From positions 1 to 64,000 of the forward strand of contig JAOXRS010000199.1 in the NCBI GenBank assembly GCA_025800385.1: a stretch of DNA of 64,000 nt, given 5' to 3'. Both the position numbers and the translations under genes were made by a program. Positions 55,055-64,000 of the stretch are shown one piece after another. Position 1 is the stretch's first letter. Each line of letters opens with the position of its first letter. The notes below the pieces were generated by a model. It was not told the origin of the DNA and did not search any database. It saw only the letters and a list, made by a program, of their open reading frames with translations. This stretch comes from Candidatus Albibeggiatoa sp. nov. NOAA. GTDB lineage: Bacteria; Pseudomonadota; Gammaproteobacteria; Beggiatoales; Beggiatoaceae.

Positions 55055-55918
55055 CTATAAAACATGCTGAGACCAACCCGGTGGCTTAAACAAATAACTT
55101 AATTTATCTAACCAACGAGGCGCATTCTGCACATCACGCCATAACGAAATAAATTCATCAGTTTGCGAAATACGGAAATTGGCAGAATCTAGTTCTTTGG
55201 TTAAGCCATAAGTTGGATAAACTTCAGGAATACGCGGTTGATAAGTATTAAACACACGATCCCATAAAGTAAACATCAGCCCATAATTAGTGTCTAAGTA
55301 ACTATCATTATTGCCGTGGTGCAAACGATGAATCGACGGCGTAATGAAAAACCAGCGCAACCAACGAGGCTCATACTCAGGCATCCATTTATCACTGAAG
55401 TGTAGAAAAATCCCATATAACAACCCAACACCTTCCATCAATATCACCATAAACGGATGAAATCCCAATAACGGCAACCATAATGTCGTGTGTGGCGTGA
55501 CTAGAAAATCAGCGAAAGAACCACGGAACGACACTGATGCTTTCATTTCTTTGGGGGAATGATGTACGCTATGCATACACCATAATAGCCGCACTTTATG
55601 CGAAGCAAGATGCACAATAAAACTCATAAAATCATAAGCAATATATGCCAAAATCCATACATACCAATCCAGCCCTAAATCAAATAGACGCATTTCATAA
55701 AAAGCGAACATCACCGTCATGATGATAATGATATTCAACAGAAAAACAGGGAAAAAAGAGGCTGCTCCACAAAAAATATTAACCCAACCTTCTCTATGTT
55801 GCTCAATGCGTCTGAGGCGAGCTAACACCAACCATTCCACAGCCACAATTACAATGGCTGCAAGTGTCAGTATCAACGGAATATTGTCAGCATACCAAGC
55901 TAAGGTCTCTGTAATCAT
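55055..55918 (-). CDS. Sterol desaturase/fatty acid hydroxylase superfamily enzyme
   Basis: A 287-residue membrane di-iron oxygenase. Its His boxes are HLASH (in FIVHLASHK), HSVHH (WCMHSVHHSPKEM) and HRLHH (SIHRLHHGNN), with helices before and between them. Such enzymes hydroxylate or desaturate lipid chains using O2. AGGAG lies just upstream of the ATG. It is the last gene of a tight operon, 18 bases after an alpha-oxoamine synthase/GNAT fusion gene. The substrate is presumably the lipid-like product of that operon (inference). Confidence 0.92.
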   Translation of the reverse strand: MITETLAWYADNIPLILTLAAIVIVAVEWLVLARLRRIEQHREGWVNIFCGAASFFPVFLLNIIIIMTVMFAFYEMRLFDLGLDWYVWILAYIAYDFMSFIVHLASHKVRLLWCMHSVHHSPKEMKASVSFRGSFADFLVTPHTTLWLPLLGFHPFMVILMEGVGLLYGIFLHFSDKWMPEYEPRWLRWFFITPSIHRLHHGNNDSYLDTNYGLMFTLWDRVFNTYQPRIPEVYPTYGLTKELDSANFRISQTDEFISLWRDVQNAPRWLDKLSYLFKPPGWSQHVL

Positions 55919-55936
55919 GGCTTTTCTCCTCAGACT

Positions 55937-58372
55937 TTACGCAGCGGCTCTTAAGTTCTCAATGACTTGTAAATTATAAGTATCCAGCACTTGCACAAAT
56001 GCCCATGTATGTTCTGCGTGTGCCCCAATTTTTTTCTTCACTAAATCGGCAGTAAATGCCAAATCAAGACCGCTTGCATTCAGAGTATTAGCCCGTTTAG
56101 CTGTTTGATAAAGAGCCTGTTTGTATACACCAAATTGTTGATTAAATTCATAATCCAAACCAACAATCATCGCGTGATAAGTACCTCCTTCAAAATAGCT
56201 GAACATCACACCTACAGGCTGACGCTCATGTTCTGGGCGCGGATCATGTTTTAAATACAAACGAATGATGTCAAAACTGTGATGGCTGCATAGGATGCGG
56301 AAATATTCAAAAGGTAACTTATGTACATTCATTTCCAAGCTGCGTTCAAACACATTGCTGTAAAGTTGATAACATGCTTGTAAGGCTTGCTGATTATTAG
56401 GTTTATCCGTAATAACAGTAAACTGATCTTCAAACTTCAGAATTTCACGCCGAAAATCAGAACGATACCGACCACGCAAATGATGCATAAACTCATCTTG
56501 GTTTTGCCAAGCAACGTCAGATAAACGCATATTATTTGGCAGTTGTAATACAGTAAAACCTTTGTCCAACATCGTGCTTTTCAGCTCTGAATCTAACGCT
56601 CCGTAAAACTCCCGAAACATGAGTTGCGAAGCATTCACCTCAGCAGCCGTATCTTGCATTTTATCAATCAATAATTGTAACGCTTGTTGCCATTCAGGGT
56701 GTTGGCGATTCAAGTATAAGTGTTCGCCTTTGGTAATCATTGAACCCAACATCACCACTTTAGAATTCAAATAATAAGGGTCTTGGTGACGTTTCTCTTC
56801 CAATAAGCTAGATACGTTCGCAGGTGCAAACATGTCATCTTTAACTAAAGCCGTAGTATAAAAGGTTGAAAGTACAGCCTGACCCGTACGATCATGCACT
56901 TGTATATAATGGAAATCCCATTGATTTTCAGGTTGCTTGGCCTTGCTGGAAAAAACAAATTCCAATGCACTGATAACACTATGTGAGAGCGTACCAGATG
57001 CCGCATGTAACGCATTCCATTCACTGGCTTTGATTTGACTGATGCTGCGTTTATAACTGACCTGTAAAACATTGGTTTTGGCATTGGCTGCTGATAAATT
57101 ACGCCCCATTGGTTTCAACTTGAATTGAGGTATACGGAAATGTTTTGCAATATGTTGTTCTGTAATGCCTTCATCAATCAACATCTGATGGTAATGTACC
57201 CAAATCCGCTCAACCAAACGTTTAATATCGGCTTTCTCTAAATGACAAGTCAGCATAAAACGTAAGCCGCCTCGTTTCATCGGTACAGCAGGAAAGGCCG
57301 CAGGATTAATCAAAAAACCATCATCTTTTAGCTTATGCACAAATGGGTTAATCACACGCGGTAAACCAATCGGAATAAAATAAATTGGGCTGTCGTTTTC
57401 AACTACTTGAGGAATGCCTTTGTCACGCAATTGCTGATTCATATAACGGGTCAGTTCACGTAATTTGTCTTGGCGTTGGCTGATTTCTTCGGTTTGATGC
57501 AATTTAGCAGAAGCCAGTGCTGCGCCTAACATCGGCGGTTGGATAGGCCCTGAGAAAATCAATGATGCACCGCATAGCAATACTTTATGACGCATTTCTT
57601 CGTTAGGAAAAATCATGCACCCACCTGCGGCTGAAAACGATTTATTCATAGATGTTGCCATAACCATATGTGGATGATGGTCGATTTGACTGCGCACGTA
57701 ACCCATGCCCTGCTCACCCGTCCAACCCATGCCATGTGCATCATCGATGTATAAATGCAATTCAGCATAGCGTTCCATCAAAGCAGTAATATCTGCCAGC
57801 GGTGCGTAATCGCCATACATGGAATACACACCATCTGCCATATACCAAATTTTTTCATGCTTACCGTGCAATTCTTGAATTTTTTTCTCTAAGCCTTGCA
57901 TGTCATTGTGGCGAATAATATGGATTTTAATCCCGCGTGCTTTTAATAATTGTGCAGCCATTTGCACCGAAGAATGCACTTGCATATCCAAAATAACCAC
58001 GTCGTCATCTTCCACCACCACAGGCATTGCAGCAAGATGTCCTAAAGTGGTGCTGGGTGTGACAATTAGCGGTTGGCCAAAAATATGACGCATCTCGGCT
58101 TCAACCTCTTTCAGCAATCCCAAGGAAGCATAAGCACGCGAACTAGAAAATTGCACCCCAAGCTGTTCGGTTGCTTCAATCACACCTTGTTTGAGTGCCT
58201 CATGATGTTCAATACCGAGATAAGCACAAGAGCCAAAATTGATAATTTCTTTATCTTCGATAGTAATAGTGCGCCCACTCAGCTCGTTATCTTCTGTATG
58301 ATGATGGATAATCTGATTGTTAAATCCCAGCTCCATCACTTGATAAATACTAGAAATGATTTGATTTTCCAT
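55937..58372 (-). CDS. Alpha-oxoamine synthase fused to a GNAT-like acyltransferase
   Basis: An 811-residue bifunctional enzyme. Residues 1 to about 395 form a PLP-dependent alpha-oxoamine synthase (BioF/KBL/SPT family) with LYIDDAHGMGWTGEQG and PLP Lys K244 in MATSMNKSFSAAGG. These enzymes condense an amino acid with an acyl thioester. After a short linker, residues from about 430 carry an acetyltransferase-6/FemAB-like GNAT fold (HLRGRYRSDFRREILKFED, YKQALYQTAKRAN). The whole architecture is known in annotation as a PLP/GNAT bifunctional enzyme, but I know of no characterised product. The start M at 58372 follows AAGGA; an in-frame TTG lies 18 bases upstream. It sits 21 bases after the radical SAM gene and 18 before the hydroxylase gene. 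Confidence 0.9.
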   Translation of the reverse strand: MENQIISSIYQVMELGFNNQIIHHHTEDNELSGRTITIEDKEIINFGSCAYLGIEHHEALKQGVIEATEQLGVQFSSSRAYASLGLLKEVEAEMRHIFGQPLIVTPSTTLGHLAAMPVVVEDDDVVILDMQVHSSVQMAAQLLKARGIKIHIIRHNDMQGLEKKIQELHGKHEKIWYMADGVYSMYGDYAPLADITALMERYAELHLYIDDAHGMGWTGEQGMGYVRSQIDHHPHMVMATSMNKSFSAAGGCMIFPNEEMRHKVLLCGASLIFSGPIQPPMLGAALASAKLHQTEEISQRQDKLRELTRYMNQQLRDKGIPQVVENDSPIYFIPIGLPRVINPFVHKLKDDGFLINPAAFPAVPMKRGGLRFMLTCHLEKADIKRLVERIWVHYHQMLIDEGITEQHIAKHFRIPQFKLKPMGRNLSAANAKTNVLQVSYKRSISQIKASEWNALHAASGTLSHSVISALEFVFSSKAKQPENQWDFHYIQVHDRTGQAVLSTFYTTALVKDDMFAPANVSSLLEEKRHQDPYYLNSKVVMLGSMITKGEHLYLNRQHPEWQQALQLLIDKMQDTAAEVNASQLMFREFYGALDSELKSTMLDKGFTVLQLPNNMRLSDVAWQNQDEFMHHLRGRYRSDFRREILKFEDQFTVITDKPNNQQALQACYQLYSNVFERSLEMNVHKLPFEYFRILCSHHSFDIIRLYLKHDPRPEHERQPVGVMFSYFEGGTYHAMIVGLDYEFNQQFGVYKQALYQTAKRANTLNASGLDLAFTADLVKKKIGAHAEHTWAFVQVLDTYNLQVIENLRAAA

Positions 58373-58393
58373 AGCAATATCCTTATCCAAGAT

Positions 58394-59917
58394 TTAAGCA
58401 TTTTTCAATTGAGTCGTGATTTGCTCACGCACCATTTGACGGAAATCGACAAAATGTTCCATTGCTGCACACAGCACAAAATAATCTGGAATCAAATTGC
58501 CGTTGAAACGCGCAATCTTGTATAAATACCGCCAGAAATCCCAACGTGTTTGATGCACAACGCCATGCAACCACAACACGCGTAATAACAATTTAAACTC
58601 TCCCCAACCAAATGGCATGGACTCCAAATGTCGATGCTTTAAATTACCCATTTGCATGAAGTGTCGATAAGTACGTTGCAAATATTGCTTAGGTTCATAT
58701 AATTGCCAAAAGGCTTCCACATATTCATCGGCAATTTCAGTGGAAGGACGAGTTGGGACAAAATTGATTAAGCTGGTTTGGTTAATATCACCACCGGGCA
58801 TTAAGCGTTGTTCTTTATGTAACCGATCCCATAACGCAGTATTTGGCAATGCCTGCAACAAGGTAAACATCGCAATCGGAATCGCGGTGTCTTCGATAAA
58901 TTGCACAATCCGTTTTCCCGCCCCAGCTTGCTCACCATCGAAACCAATAATGAAACCTGCCATCACCTGAATGCCTGCATTTTTAATCGTGGTGATTGAT
59001 TCACTGAGTGGCTCTTTGAGATTTTGGGATTTTTTGATCTGTGCCAGACTGGCTTCATCTGGGGTTTCTAAACCAATGAAAACAAAATCAAAGTTGCATT
59101 CAACCATCGCACTCATCAAATCAGGATGTCGGGCTAAATCTACAGACGCTTCGGTATAAAACACAAAGGGGTATTTTTTTGCTTCCATCCAACCTTTTAA
59201 TACTTCTAAAAACTGTTTGACGTTACGTTTATTACCGATGAAATTATCATCAACCATAAAGACATTACCGCGCCAACCCAGTTCATATAAGCAATCTAAT
59301 TCACGTAACATTTGCTCAGGGGTTTTGGTGCGGGGCTTACGGCCGTATAAGGTGATAATGTCGCAAAATTCGCATAAGAAAGGACAACCACGAGAAAACT
59401 GGATCGACATGTCAGCATAAGCATCCAGCTCTAATAAGTCATAACGGGGTATAGGTGTTTGTGTGACATCAGGTTTTTCAGTGGAACGAAACACACCTTT
59501 AGATTCATCGCGTTCGAGAGCCGCTAAAAATGTTGGGATGGTCATTTCTCCTTCATCCAACACCCAGTAATCTATATCAGTGTTATGCATAATGTCAGGA
59601 TAGAAAGAGGTTGCATAAGGCCCGCCCACAGCAACTTTTTTTCCACGCTGTTTGGCTGCTTTTGCTTGTGCCAAGAAATCTTTTTTTTGCACCACCATCG
59701 CTGATAACATCGCCATATCTGCCCATTCCCATTCTGCTTCTGTTATCTCACGGATATTGCGATCTACGAGCTTAAATTCCCAATCTTGTGGCAATAAGGC
59801 AGCAACTGTAATCAGACCCAGCGGTGGCAAGCCTGATTTTTTACCAATCAACTGCATGGTTTTATCGTAAGTCCAAAAGCTTTTAGGAAAGCGGGGTAAA
59901 ATGAGTAAAACACGCAT
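58394..59917 (-). CDS. B12-binding-type radical SAM protein
   Basis: A 507-residue radical SAM enzyme. The N-terminal 150 residues resemble a cobalamin-binding (B12_BD) fold (LPPLGLITVAALLPQDWE, VAVGGPYATSFYPDIM, DEGEMTIPTFL). The iron-sulphur motif CPFLCEFC is at C178, C182, C185, with GLETPDEASLAQIKK downstream, and a C-terminal DUF4070-like part. The canonical DxHxxG cobalamin ligand is not visible. Such enzymes often methylate unactivated carbon (e.g. hopanoid C-2 methylase). The second ATG is preferred since GGAG is 9 bases upstream of it; the first is only 3 bases away. It is the first gene of the operon. Confidence 0.9.
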   Translation of the reverse strand: MRVLLILPRFPKSFWTYDKTMQLIGKKSGLPPLGLITVAALLPQDWEFKLVDRNIREITEAEWEWADMAMLSAMVVQKKDFLAQAKAAKQRGKKVAVGGPYATSFYPDIMHNTDIDYWVLDEGEMTIPTFLAALERDESKGVFRSTEKPDVTQTPIPRYDLLELDAYADMSIQFSRGCPFLCEFCDIITLYGRKPRTKTPEQMLRELDCLYELGWRGNVFMVDDNFIGNKRNVKQFLEVLKGWMEAKKYPFVFYTEASVDLARHPDLMSAMVECNFDFVFIGLETPDEASLAQIKKSQNLKEPLSESITTIKNAGIQVMAGFIIGFDGEQAGAGKRIVQFIEDTAIPIAMFTLLQALPNTALWDRLHKEQRLMPGGDINQTSLINFVPTRPSTEIADEYVEAFWQLYEPKQYLQRTYRHFMQMGNLKHRHLESMPFGWGEFKLLLRVLWLHGVVHQTRWDFWRYLYKIARFNGNLIPDYFVLCAAMEHFVDFRQMVREQITTQLKNA

Positions 59918-60173
59918 AGTCATGATCTCCTTAGTCTTAAAATGATGAAAGACTGCCGAGCTGCTGAGGCGTTCATTTCTGAGAAGAATGAATACTAAGC
60001 AAGAACAATGTGTTAAAGAGAATTTATAAAATATGATCTTGAATCAATATGCAAAAGTATATGTTTAATTAAAGATTTATGGATGATTTTCCCAATTACC
60101 AATTAAACTAATCCAAATATTTCGCACGCAATCAAGCGTCAACATTGCCCCAGAAGCATCGACATCTTAGGCA

Positions 60174-60338
60174 TCATGAGCAGCCCGCATTATCTGCACT
60201 CAGTACAAATAATTGTGAAATACGGGACGTATCATCAAAATAAGTAATTATTTGAGAAGATCCTAAAACTCGTGGAGATCGTATGGTAGTTGATAAATTT
60301 GTATTTGATGTACGGACGAAGGAGAGTGAATTTTTCAT
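60174..60338 (-). CDS. Small ORF (54 codons) upstream of the radical SAM operon
   Basis: The ORF would encode a 54-residue peptide beginning MKNSLSFVRTSNTNLSTTIR and ending SADNAGCS, with one Cys near the C-terminus. AAGGA is placed 7 bases before this ATG (another ATG is directly in front). It is on the same strand as the radical SAM gene, whose start is 257 bases downstream. It shows no similarity I recognise. It could be a small expressed protein, a RiPP-type precursor or a spurious ORF; the good ribosome binding site and position are the only support. Confidence 0.35.
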   Translation of the reverse strand: MKNSLSFVRTSNTNLSTTIRSPRVLGSSQIITYFDDTSRISQLFVLSADNAGCS

Positions 60339-60651
60339 CATAAAATCCTTTGTAACGATATATAACACATGTATCTTATTGATTAGAAAAACCAAAGATA
60401 AGCATGTGAATGTCATTGAAGCTACAATGAAAAAAGCAGGTATTAAGCCAACGCTTTAAATAAAAAATACCGCTTACTCCAAAAAGATCACAAAGGATTA
60501 TTATAAAAATTTATTATTTATATACCTATATTTTATATATAAATCAAAAAAATAGGGGTTAATTGAGTAATGAATAAAAAAATAACATCACCAAATGCAT
60601 GTAAATATAAAAATCACGGAAAATATTATATTGTACAAAAAAGAAATTATC

Positions 60652-61398
60652 TTACTGCTTTCCTTCTAATACATCCGATGACAAGCCTACATCATCCTGT
60701 AGTTTATCACTTGATGATATATTCGTAGCACTTGAATCTACCAGCTGTTCATCAAGATCAGTAAATGTGCCTGCCGTCTCAATTTCATCTATTTCAATTT
60801 CTGCAATCTGATTTTCATCGGTTTCGTCTGGCATTACTTGTTGCAATTCATTATCGAATGCATCCAATTCTTCCATATCTTTCAATTGATTGAGAGAAGG
60901 CAAACCATTGAGATTCTTTAAATTAAAATGATCTAAAAAGTGTCGTGTCGTGCCATACAATGCAGGTCGCCCCGGTGTATCTTTATGCGCTAACACCCGA
61001 ACCCATTGATAATCCAATAATGTTTTCATGATCTGAGTGCTAACGCTGACTCCTCGAATCGACTCAATTTCACTACGAGTAATCGGTTGACGATAAGCAA
61101 TAATGGCCAAAATTTCCATTAAGGCGCGAGATTGGCGTGGTGGACGTTTTGGATATAGCTGTTTAACCCATATGGTTAGCTCGGCTTTGACTTGAAAGCG
61201 ATAACCACTGGCAACTTGTACCAACTCAATACCACGCGTCTCAGTCTCTTTTGTCAGCTGCTTTAAACAAGCACGAATTTCACCACGTTCAGGCTTGGCT
61301 GCTTCAGGAAATAAACTTAAAAAGTGATCGATTGTCAGAGGACGACTTGCAGCAAATAACGCAGCCTCAATAATATTTTTTAGTTGTTGCTCAGTCAT
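60652..61398 (-). CDS. scpB: Segregation and condensation protein B
   Basis: ScpB is the winged-helix partner of SMC-ScpA in chromosome condensation. The 248-residue protein has two winged-helix domains: LKNIIEAALFAASRPLTIDHFLSLF and LMEILAIIAYRQPITRSEIESIRGVSVSTQIMKTLL followed by GRPALYGTTRHFLDHF. A roughly 70-residue acidic tail extends the C-terminus beyond the conserved core. scpA is not adjacent within the window (it may lie elsewhere). Confidence 0.95.
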   Translation of the reverse strand: MTEQQLKNIIEAALFAASRPLTIDHFLSLFPEAAKPERGEIRACLKQLTKETETRGIELVQVASGYRFQVKAELTIWVKQLYPKRPPRQSRALMEILAIIAYRQPITRSEIESIRGVSVSTQIMKTLLDYQWVRVLAHKDTPGRPALYGTTRHFLDHFNLKNLNGLPSLNQLKDMEELDAFDNELQQVMPDETDENQIAEIEIDEIETAGTFTDLDEQLVDSSATNISSSDKLQDDVGLSSDVLEGKQ

Positions 61399-61511
61399 TG
61401 GGCTTTTTGATTGGAAAATACGACGGGGTGATTATACACACTATTTTTCCTATTTTGTTTGCAAACAAGGTGTATCGCTGTCACACAATACACCTCGTTC
61501 TTACACAGCAT

Positions 61512-62822
61512 TTAGCGCGTAATAGGCCCAACAGGACTTAATTCTGTATTGCTACCTGTTGTGGGTTGGGTAGCTACAGTCGGTTGATTAAAAATAGGTA
61601 ATGGGGCTGGTGTGGGAATGTTCAGCTCATCAGCATGATCGATGGCTTGCACGCTATCCGCATCTAAACGAAAATCCAAAGACAGCGTATTTTGATATAA
61701 ATTGACCCGATACAAACTTGCACCGCCCAACACATCATATACAGCTAATACTGGAATTTGAATCAAACCCGCATTAGGCGTATAGGTGGGTAAATTTGTT
61801 TGTTGTGTGACGATGCCACATGATTCAGGGTTATCAATACAGGCTTGGCGGCCACGCTCATACGCATTGGTTTCACCTTCAGGGTAAATCGTAATGCCAC
61901 AATCTGCGGGATTTGTGCGACAAATTTCTTGCCCAATATCTTTGCCACGTTCATATTCCACTTGAGGTGAATCTAAACCACATTGGGTGGGATCATTTCG
62001 ACACGCATTACGTCCATCATCAATGCCACGGTTATACTCCGCAACGGGTGATGCAATGCCGCATTTAGCAGGGTCTAAAACACACAACTGTTTCGCATCT
62101 GCTCGACCGCGTTCATATTCTAAAACTGATGTCGCAACACCGCAGCTAATTGGGTCGTCAACACAGGCATTTTGTCCATCAGTAAATCCACGTTCATATT
62201 CAAATAAATTGTTGCCAGTATTTTGATTAGATTCATTGCCTGAAGTATTGGCATCAATATGACGGGCTTGAATAGAATAAACGCGGGTTGCATCCTTAAT
62301 GATATTATCTACATAAATGGTGCTATAAGTTAAATTTGCGTCAGGTAGGATGATAGATTGGAAAAACTGGCCATTAATATAAGTTTTAGCTTGACCGCCA
62401 TTGACCAGTAGACGGATTTCATTTTTATCGCCTTTGCGCCAATTTGTATTGTTCCAGTAAATTTCGTCATTTGTTTCACCAAAACGGAAACGATTATAAC
62501 TGGTGAAATATAAACGGAATTCAGTATAGTCTGTTGCGACTGCAATTGACCAATGATTACGAAAATCAGTTGCTACATTCAGTAAAACTTCAAAACTACC
62601 CGATAACGTCAGCGATTTTGCAGCAATTTGGCCTTCATATTGACCTGTCACAAATTTTTCGCCATTCAGGTCTTTTATCACAATATTGCGACCCAACAAC
62701 GGTACAGGAATATCTCCCTCTTGGTATGCTGATAAGCTGGTATCAAAATCATAAGTTTCTGCTATTGCTGAGGTATGAAACCAAAAGCAGAATAATAGAA
62801 TAGAAAACCCTACCCGATACAT
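61512..62822 (-). CDS. Exported protein with LamG-like domain and Cys-containing tandem repeats
   Basis: A 436-residue protein with a signal peptide (to about TSAIAE). Residues 25-190 form a beta-sandwich like concanavalin/LamG or DUF1080 domains. Then five tandem repeats of about 27 residues (about 209-340) follow the pattern YERGxxxGxxxCxxDPxxCGI, giving two Cys each. The C-terminal segment (about 350-436) is beta-rich and Pro-rich, without an anchor. GGGGGAT precedes the ATG. Likely a surface-associated binding protein; ligand unknown. Confidence 0.8.
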   Translation of the reverse strand: MYRVGFSILLFCFWFHTSAIAETYDFDTSLSAYQEGDIPVPLLGRNIVIKDLNGEKFVTGQYEGQIAAKSLTLSGSFEVLLNVATDFRNHWSIAVATDYTEFRLYFTSYNRFRFGETNDEIYWNNTNWRKGDKNEIRLLVNGGQAKTYINGQFFQSIILPDANLTYSTIYVDNIIKDATRVYSIQARHIDANTSGNESNQNTGNNLFEYERGFTDGQNACVDDPISCGVATSVLEYERGRADAKQLCVLDPAKCGIASPVAEYNRGIDDGRNACRNDPTQCGLDSPQVEYERGKDIGQEICRTNPADCGITIYPEGETNAYERGRQACIDNPESCGIVTQQTNLPTYTPNAGLIQIPVLAVYDVLGGASLYRVNLYQNTLSLDFRLDADSVQAIDHADELNIPTPAPLPIFNQPTVATQPTTGSNTELSPVGPITR

Positions 62823-63080
62823 GTTGTAAATCCCCCGTAACCATGTAAGCGATGTTTTATTTATATTATTACAATGTGTGGCATTTGGTGGGTCTAAAGG
62901 TGCTATAGGGCAGTCCTAGTATTACCTTGTGCACTTACCACACACAGTATAAAACAGAGTAAAAAACTATTAATTTCAATACCTAGCATAACATCTAAGC
63001 AAAGATAACTCAATGAAATTTAAAACATCATATTTTCTTATATTGAGTAAGGGTTTATCTATTTCAGGTGCTTAATAAAA

Positions 63081-64000
63081 TTACTCGACTTGAGATAAGT
63101 AATTTCTTGACGAACTAAACAGGTGTCGTGCGGCCTGAGCATCTAATTCAATTTGCTGCTTGAGCAACTCGAAAGAATCAAATTTTTGCTCATCTCTAAT
63201 TTTAGAAATAAACTCGACTTCAATGTATTTTCCGTAAATCACTTGATTAAAGTCAAATAAGTGTGTTTCTAATAGTAATTGAGTACCATTAATTGTAGGT
63301 CGTGTGCCTAAATTGGCAACACCCGTGATAGGCCTATGACCGAGGCCGTGCACCTTAACTGCAAATACACCTTTTAGTGGGGATTTGTGACGGTGTAGAA
63401 AAATATTCGCAGTTGGAAAATTAATAGTTCTACCACGCTGTTGACCATAGCTTACTCGCCCACTGAGCATATAAGGTCGCCCAAGCAATTCATTTGCAAG
63501 CTGCATATTGCCTTGTGCTAATGCGTGACGAATGCGGGTGCTGCTAACCCGTTCACCGTCTATAATAAAAGTACGCTGTTTTTCAATTTTAAATTGATGT
63601 TGTTTTGCCGCTGCTTGTAGAGTTTGATAATTTCCACCGCGTTTTTTACCAAAATGAAAGTCATCACCAACGACTAAATGCTTCACCCCTAAACCATCAA
63701 TTAAAATCTGTTGAATAAAGTCGTCTGGCTCAAGACTTGATAATTTCTTATCAAACCGTAAACACAACACGCGATCTACACCATAACGCTGAAATGCAAG
63801 TAATTTTTCACGTAATCGTGTTAAACGGGTGGGGGCTTTATCAGGGGCAAAAAATTCTTGGGGCTGCGGCTCAAACACAATCACTGTTGCAGGTAAATCT
63901 AGCTCTAGTGATTCGGTTTTGACTTGTTGAATAACCGTTTGATGTCCACGATGCACACCATCAAAATTGCCTATCGTTGCCACGCATTGGTGGTGCTGCG
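63081..64000 (-). CDS. ribF: Bifunctional riboflavin kinase/FAD synthetase, N-terminus beyond window
   Basis: RibF converts riboflavin to FMN and FAD. The frame runs to the window edge as QHHQCVATIGNFDGVHRGHQ, aligning with residue 11 or so onward of the E. coli protein, so the true start is outside. The FAD synthetase nucleotidyltransferase part has GNFDGVHRGH and DDFHFGKKRGGNYQTL; the riboflavin kinase part has GRPYMLSGRVSYGQQRGRTINFPTANI and GVANLGTRPT. The usual ileS neighbour would be outside the window. Confidence 0.97.
   Translation of the reverse strand, partial: QHHQCVATIGNFDGVHRGHQTVIQQVKTESLELDLPATVIVFEPQPQEFFAPDKAPTRLTRLREKLLAFQRYGVDRVLCLRFDKKLSSLEPDDFIQQILIDGLGVKHLVVGDDFHFGKKRGGNYQTLQAAAKQHQFKIEKQRTFIIDGERVSSTRIRHALAQGNMQLANELLGRPYMLSGRVSYGQQRGRTINFPTANIFLHRHKSPLKGVFAVKVHGLGHRPITGVANLGTRPTINGTQLLLETHLFDFNQVIYGKYIEVEFISKIRDEQKFDSFELLKQQIELDAQAARHLFSSSRNYLSQVE

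Noticed and set aside
60077-60166. Stop-to-stop 29-codon frame reading DVDASGAMLTLDCVRN... on the minus strand between the small ORF and the radical SAM gene
   Set aside because: It reads like a protein fragment, but it is too short, has no ribosome binding site for its internal ATG and nothing recognisable; it may be a relic of a lost gene.

Overview
The window looks like a chromosome segment of an AT-rich gammaproteobacterium. Informational genes are of gamma type: a tRNA-Thr/Gly/Tyr block beside tuf arranged as in the E. coli tufB operon, plus holA, clpS-clpA, apaG, rsmE, scpB and ribF. The accessory genes (multi-PAS sensors, hybrid kinases, TPR and WD40 proteins, anchor-D repeat exoproteins, orphan hypB, PPi-dependent PFK) fit a large-genome environmental bacterium, perhaps Thiotrichales/Beggiatoaceae-like. 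That placement is an inference from gene style, not from a search.

Layout. 1-1 kb: 5' part of tuf and three tRNAs on the minus strand with their promoter. 1-7 kb: an LpxL-like acyltransferase, a stand-alone CZB protein, holA, an RDD protein and clpS-clpA. 7-10.3 kb: a decayed gene, a methyltransferase overlapping apaG, a tRNA-His/Arg/Pro block behind a perfect consensus promoter, and a Na/Pi symporter gene with a Pho box and an apparent frameshift. 10.7-20.5 kb: arylsulfatase 1, an aquaporin-like channel, two consecutive two-component proteins, a PilU-type ATPase with a duplicated N-terminal domain and a beta carbonic anhydrase. 20.5-31.9 kb: a VWA/metallopeptidase-like protein, a 2335-residue secreted mosaic protein and arylsulfatase 2. 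32-38.9 kb: a TMTC-like membrane protein with TPRs, a TPR protein, and an apparent operon of chemoreceptor, ankyrin protein and small phosphatase. 38.9-46 kb: hypB, PPi-PFK, a GH19-like hydrolase, a Gx transporter, an orphan gspH-gspI pair, an S74-type secreted protein and rsmE. 46.4-55 kb: a WD40 protein, a PAS-only protein with about ten PAS domains, then an accessory stretch with small membrane or lipoproteins, a shattered pseudogene and a HExxH peptidase.

55-60.4 kb carries the most interesting cassette: three tightly packed minus-strand genes encoding a B12-type radical SAM enzyme, an alpha-oxoamine synthase fused to a GNAT-like acyltransferase, and a sterol desaturase/fatty acid hydroxylase family enzyme. 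A 54-codon small ORF lies upstream on the same strand. By enzyme logic this could make an N-acylated amino-ketone or sphingoid-like lipid, but the product cannot be read from sequence. The window closes with scpB, a secreted protein with Cys-bearing tandem repeats, and ribF running off the end.

At least three loci (7.1-7.5, 9.2 and 51.9-52.7 kb) carry single-base frame disruptions. They could be real decay or consensus errors, and each is described separately.
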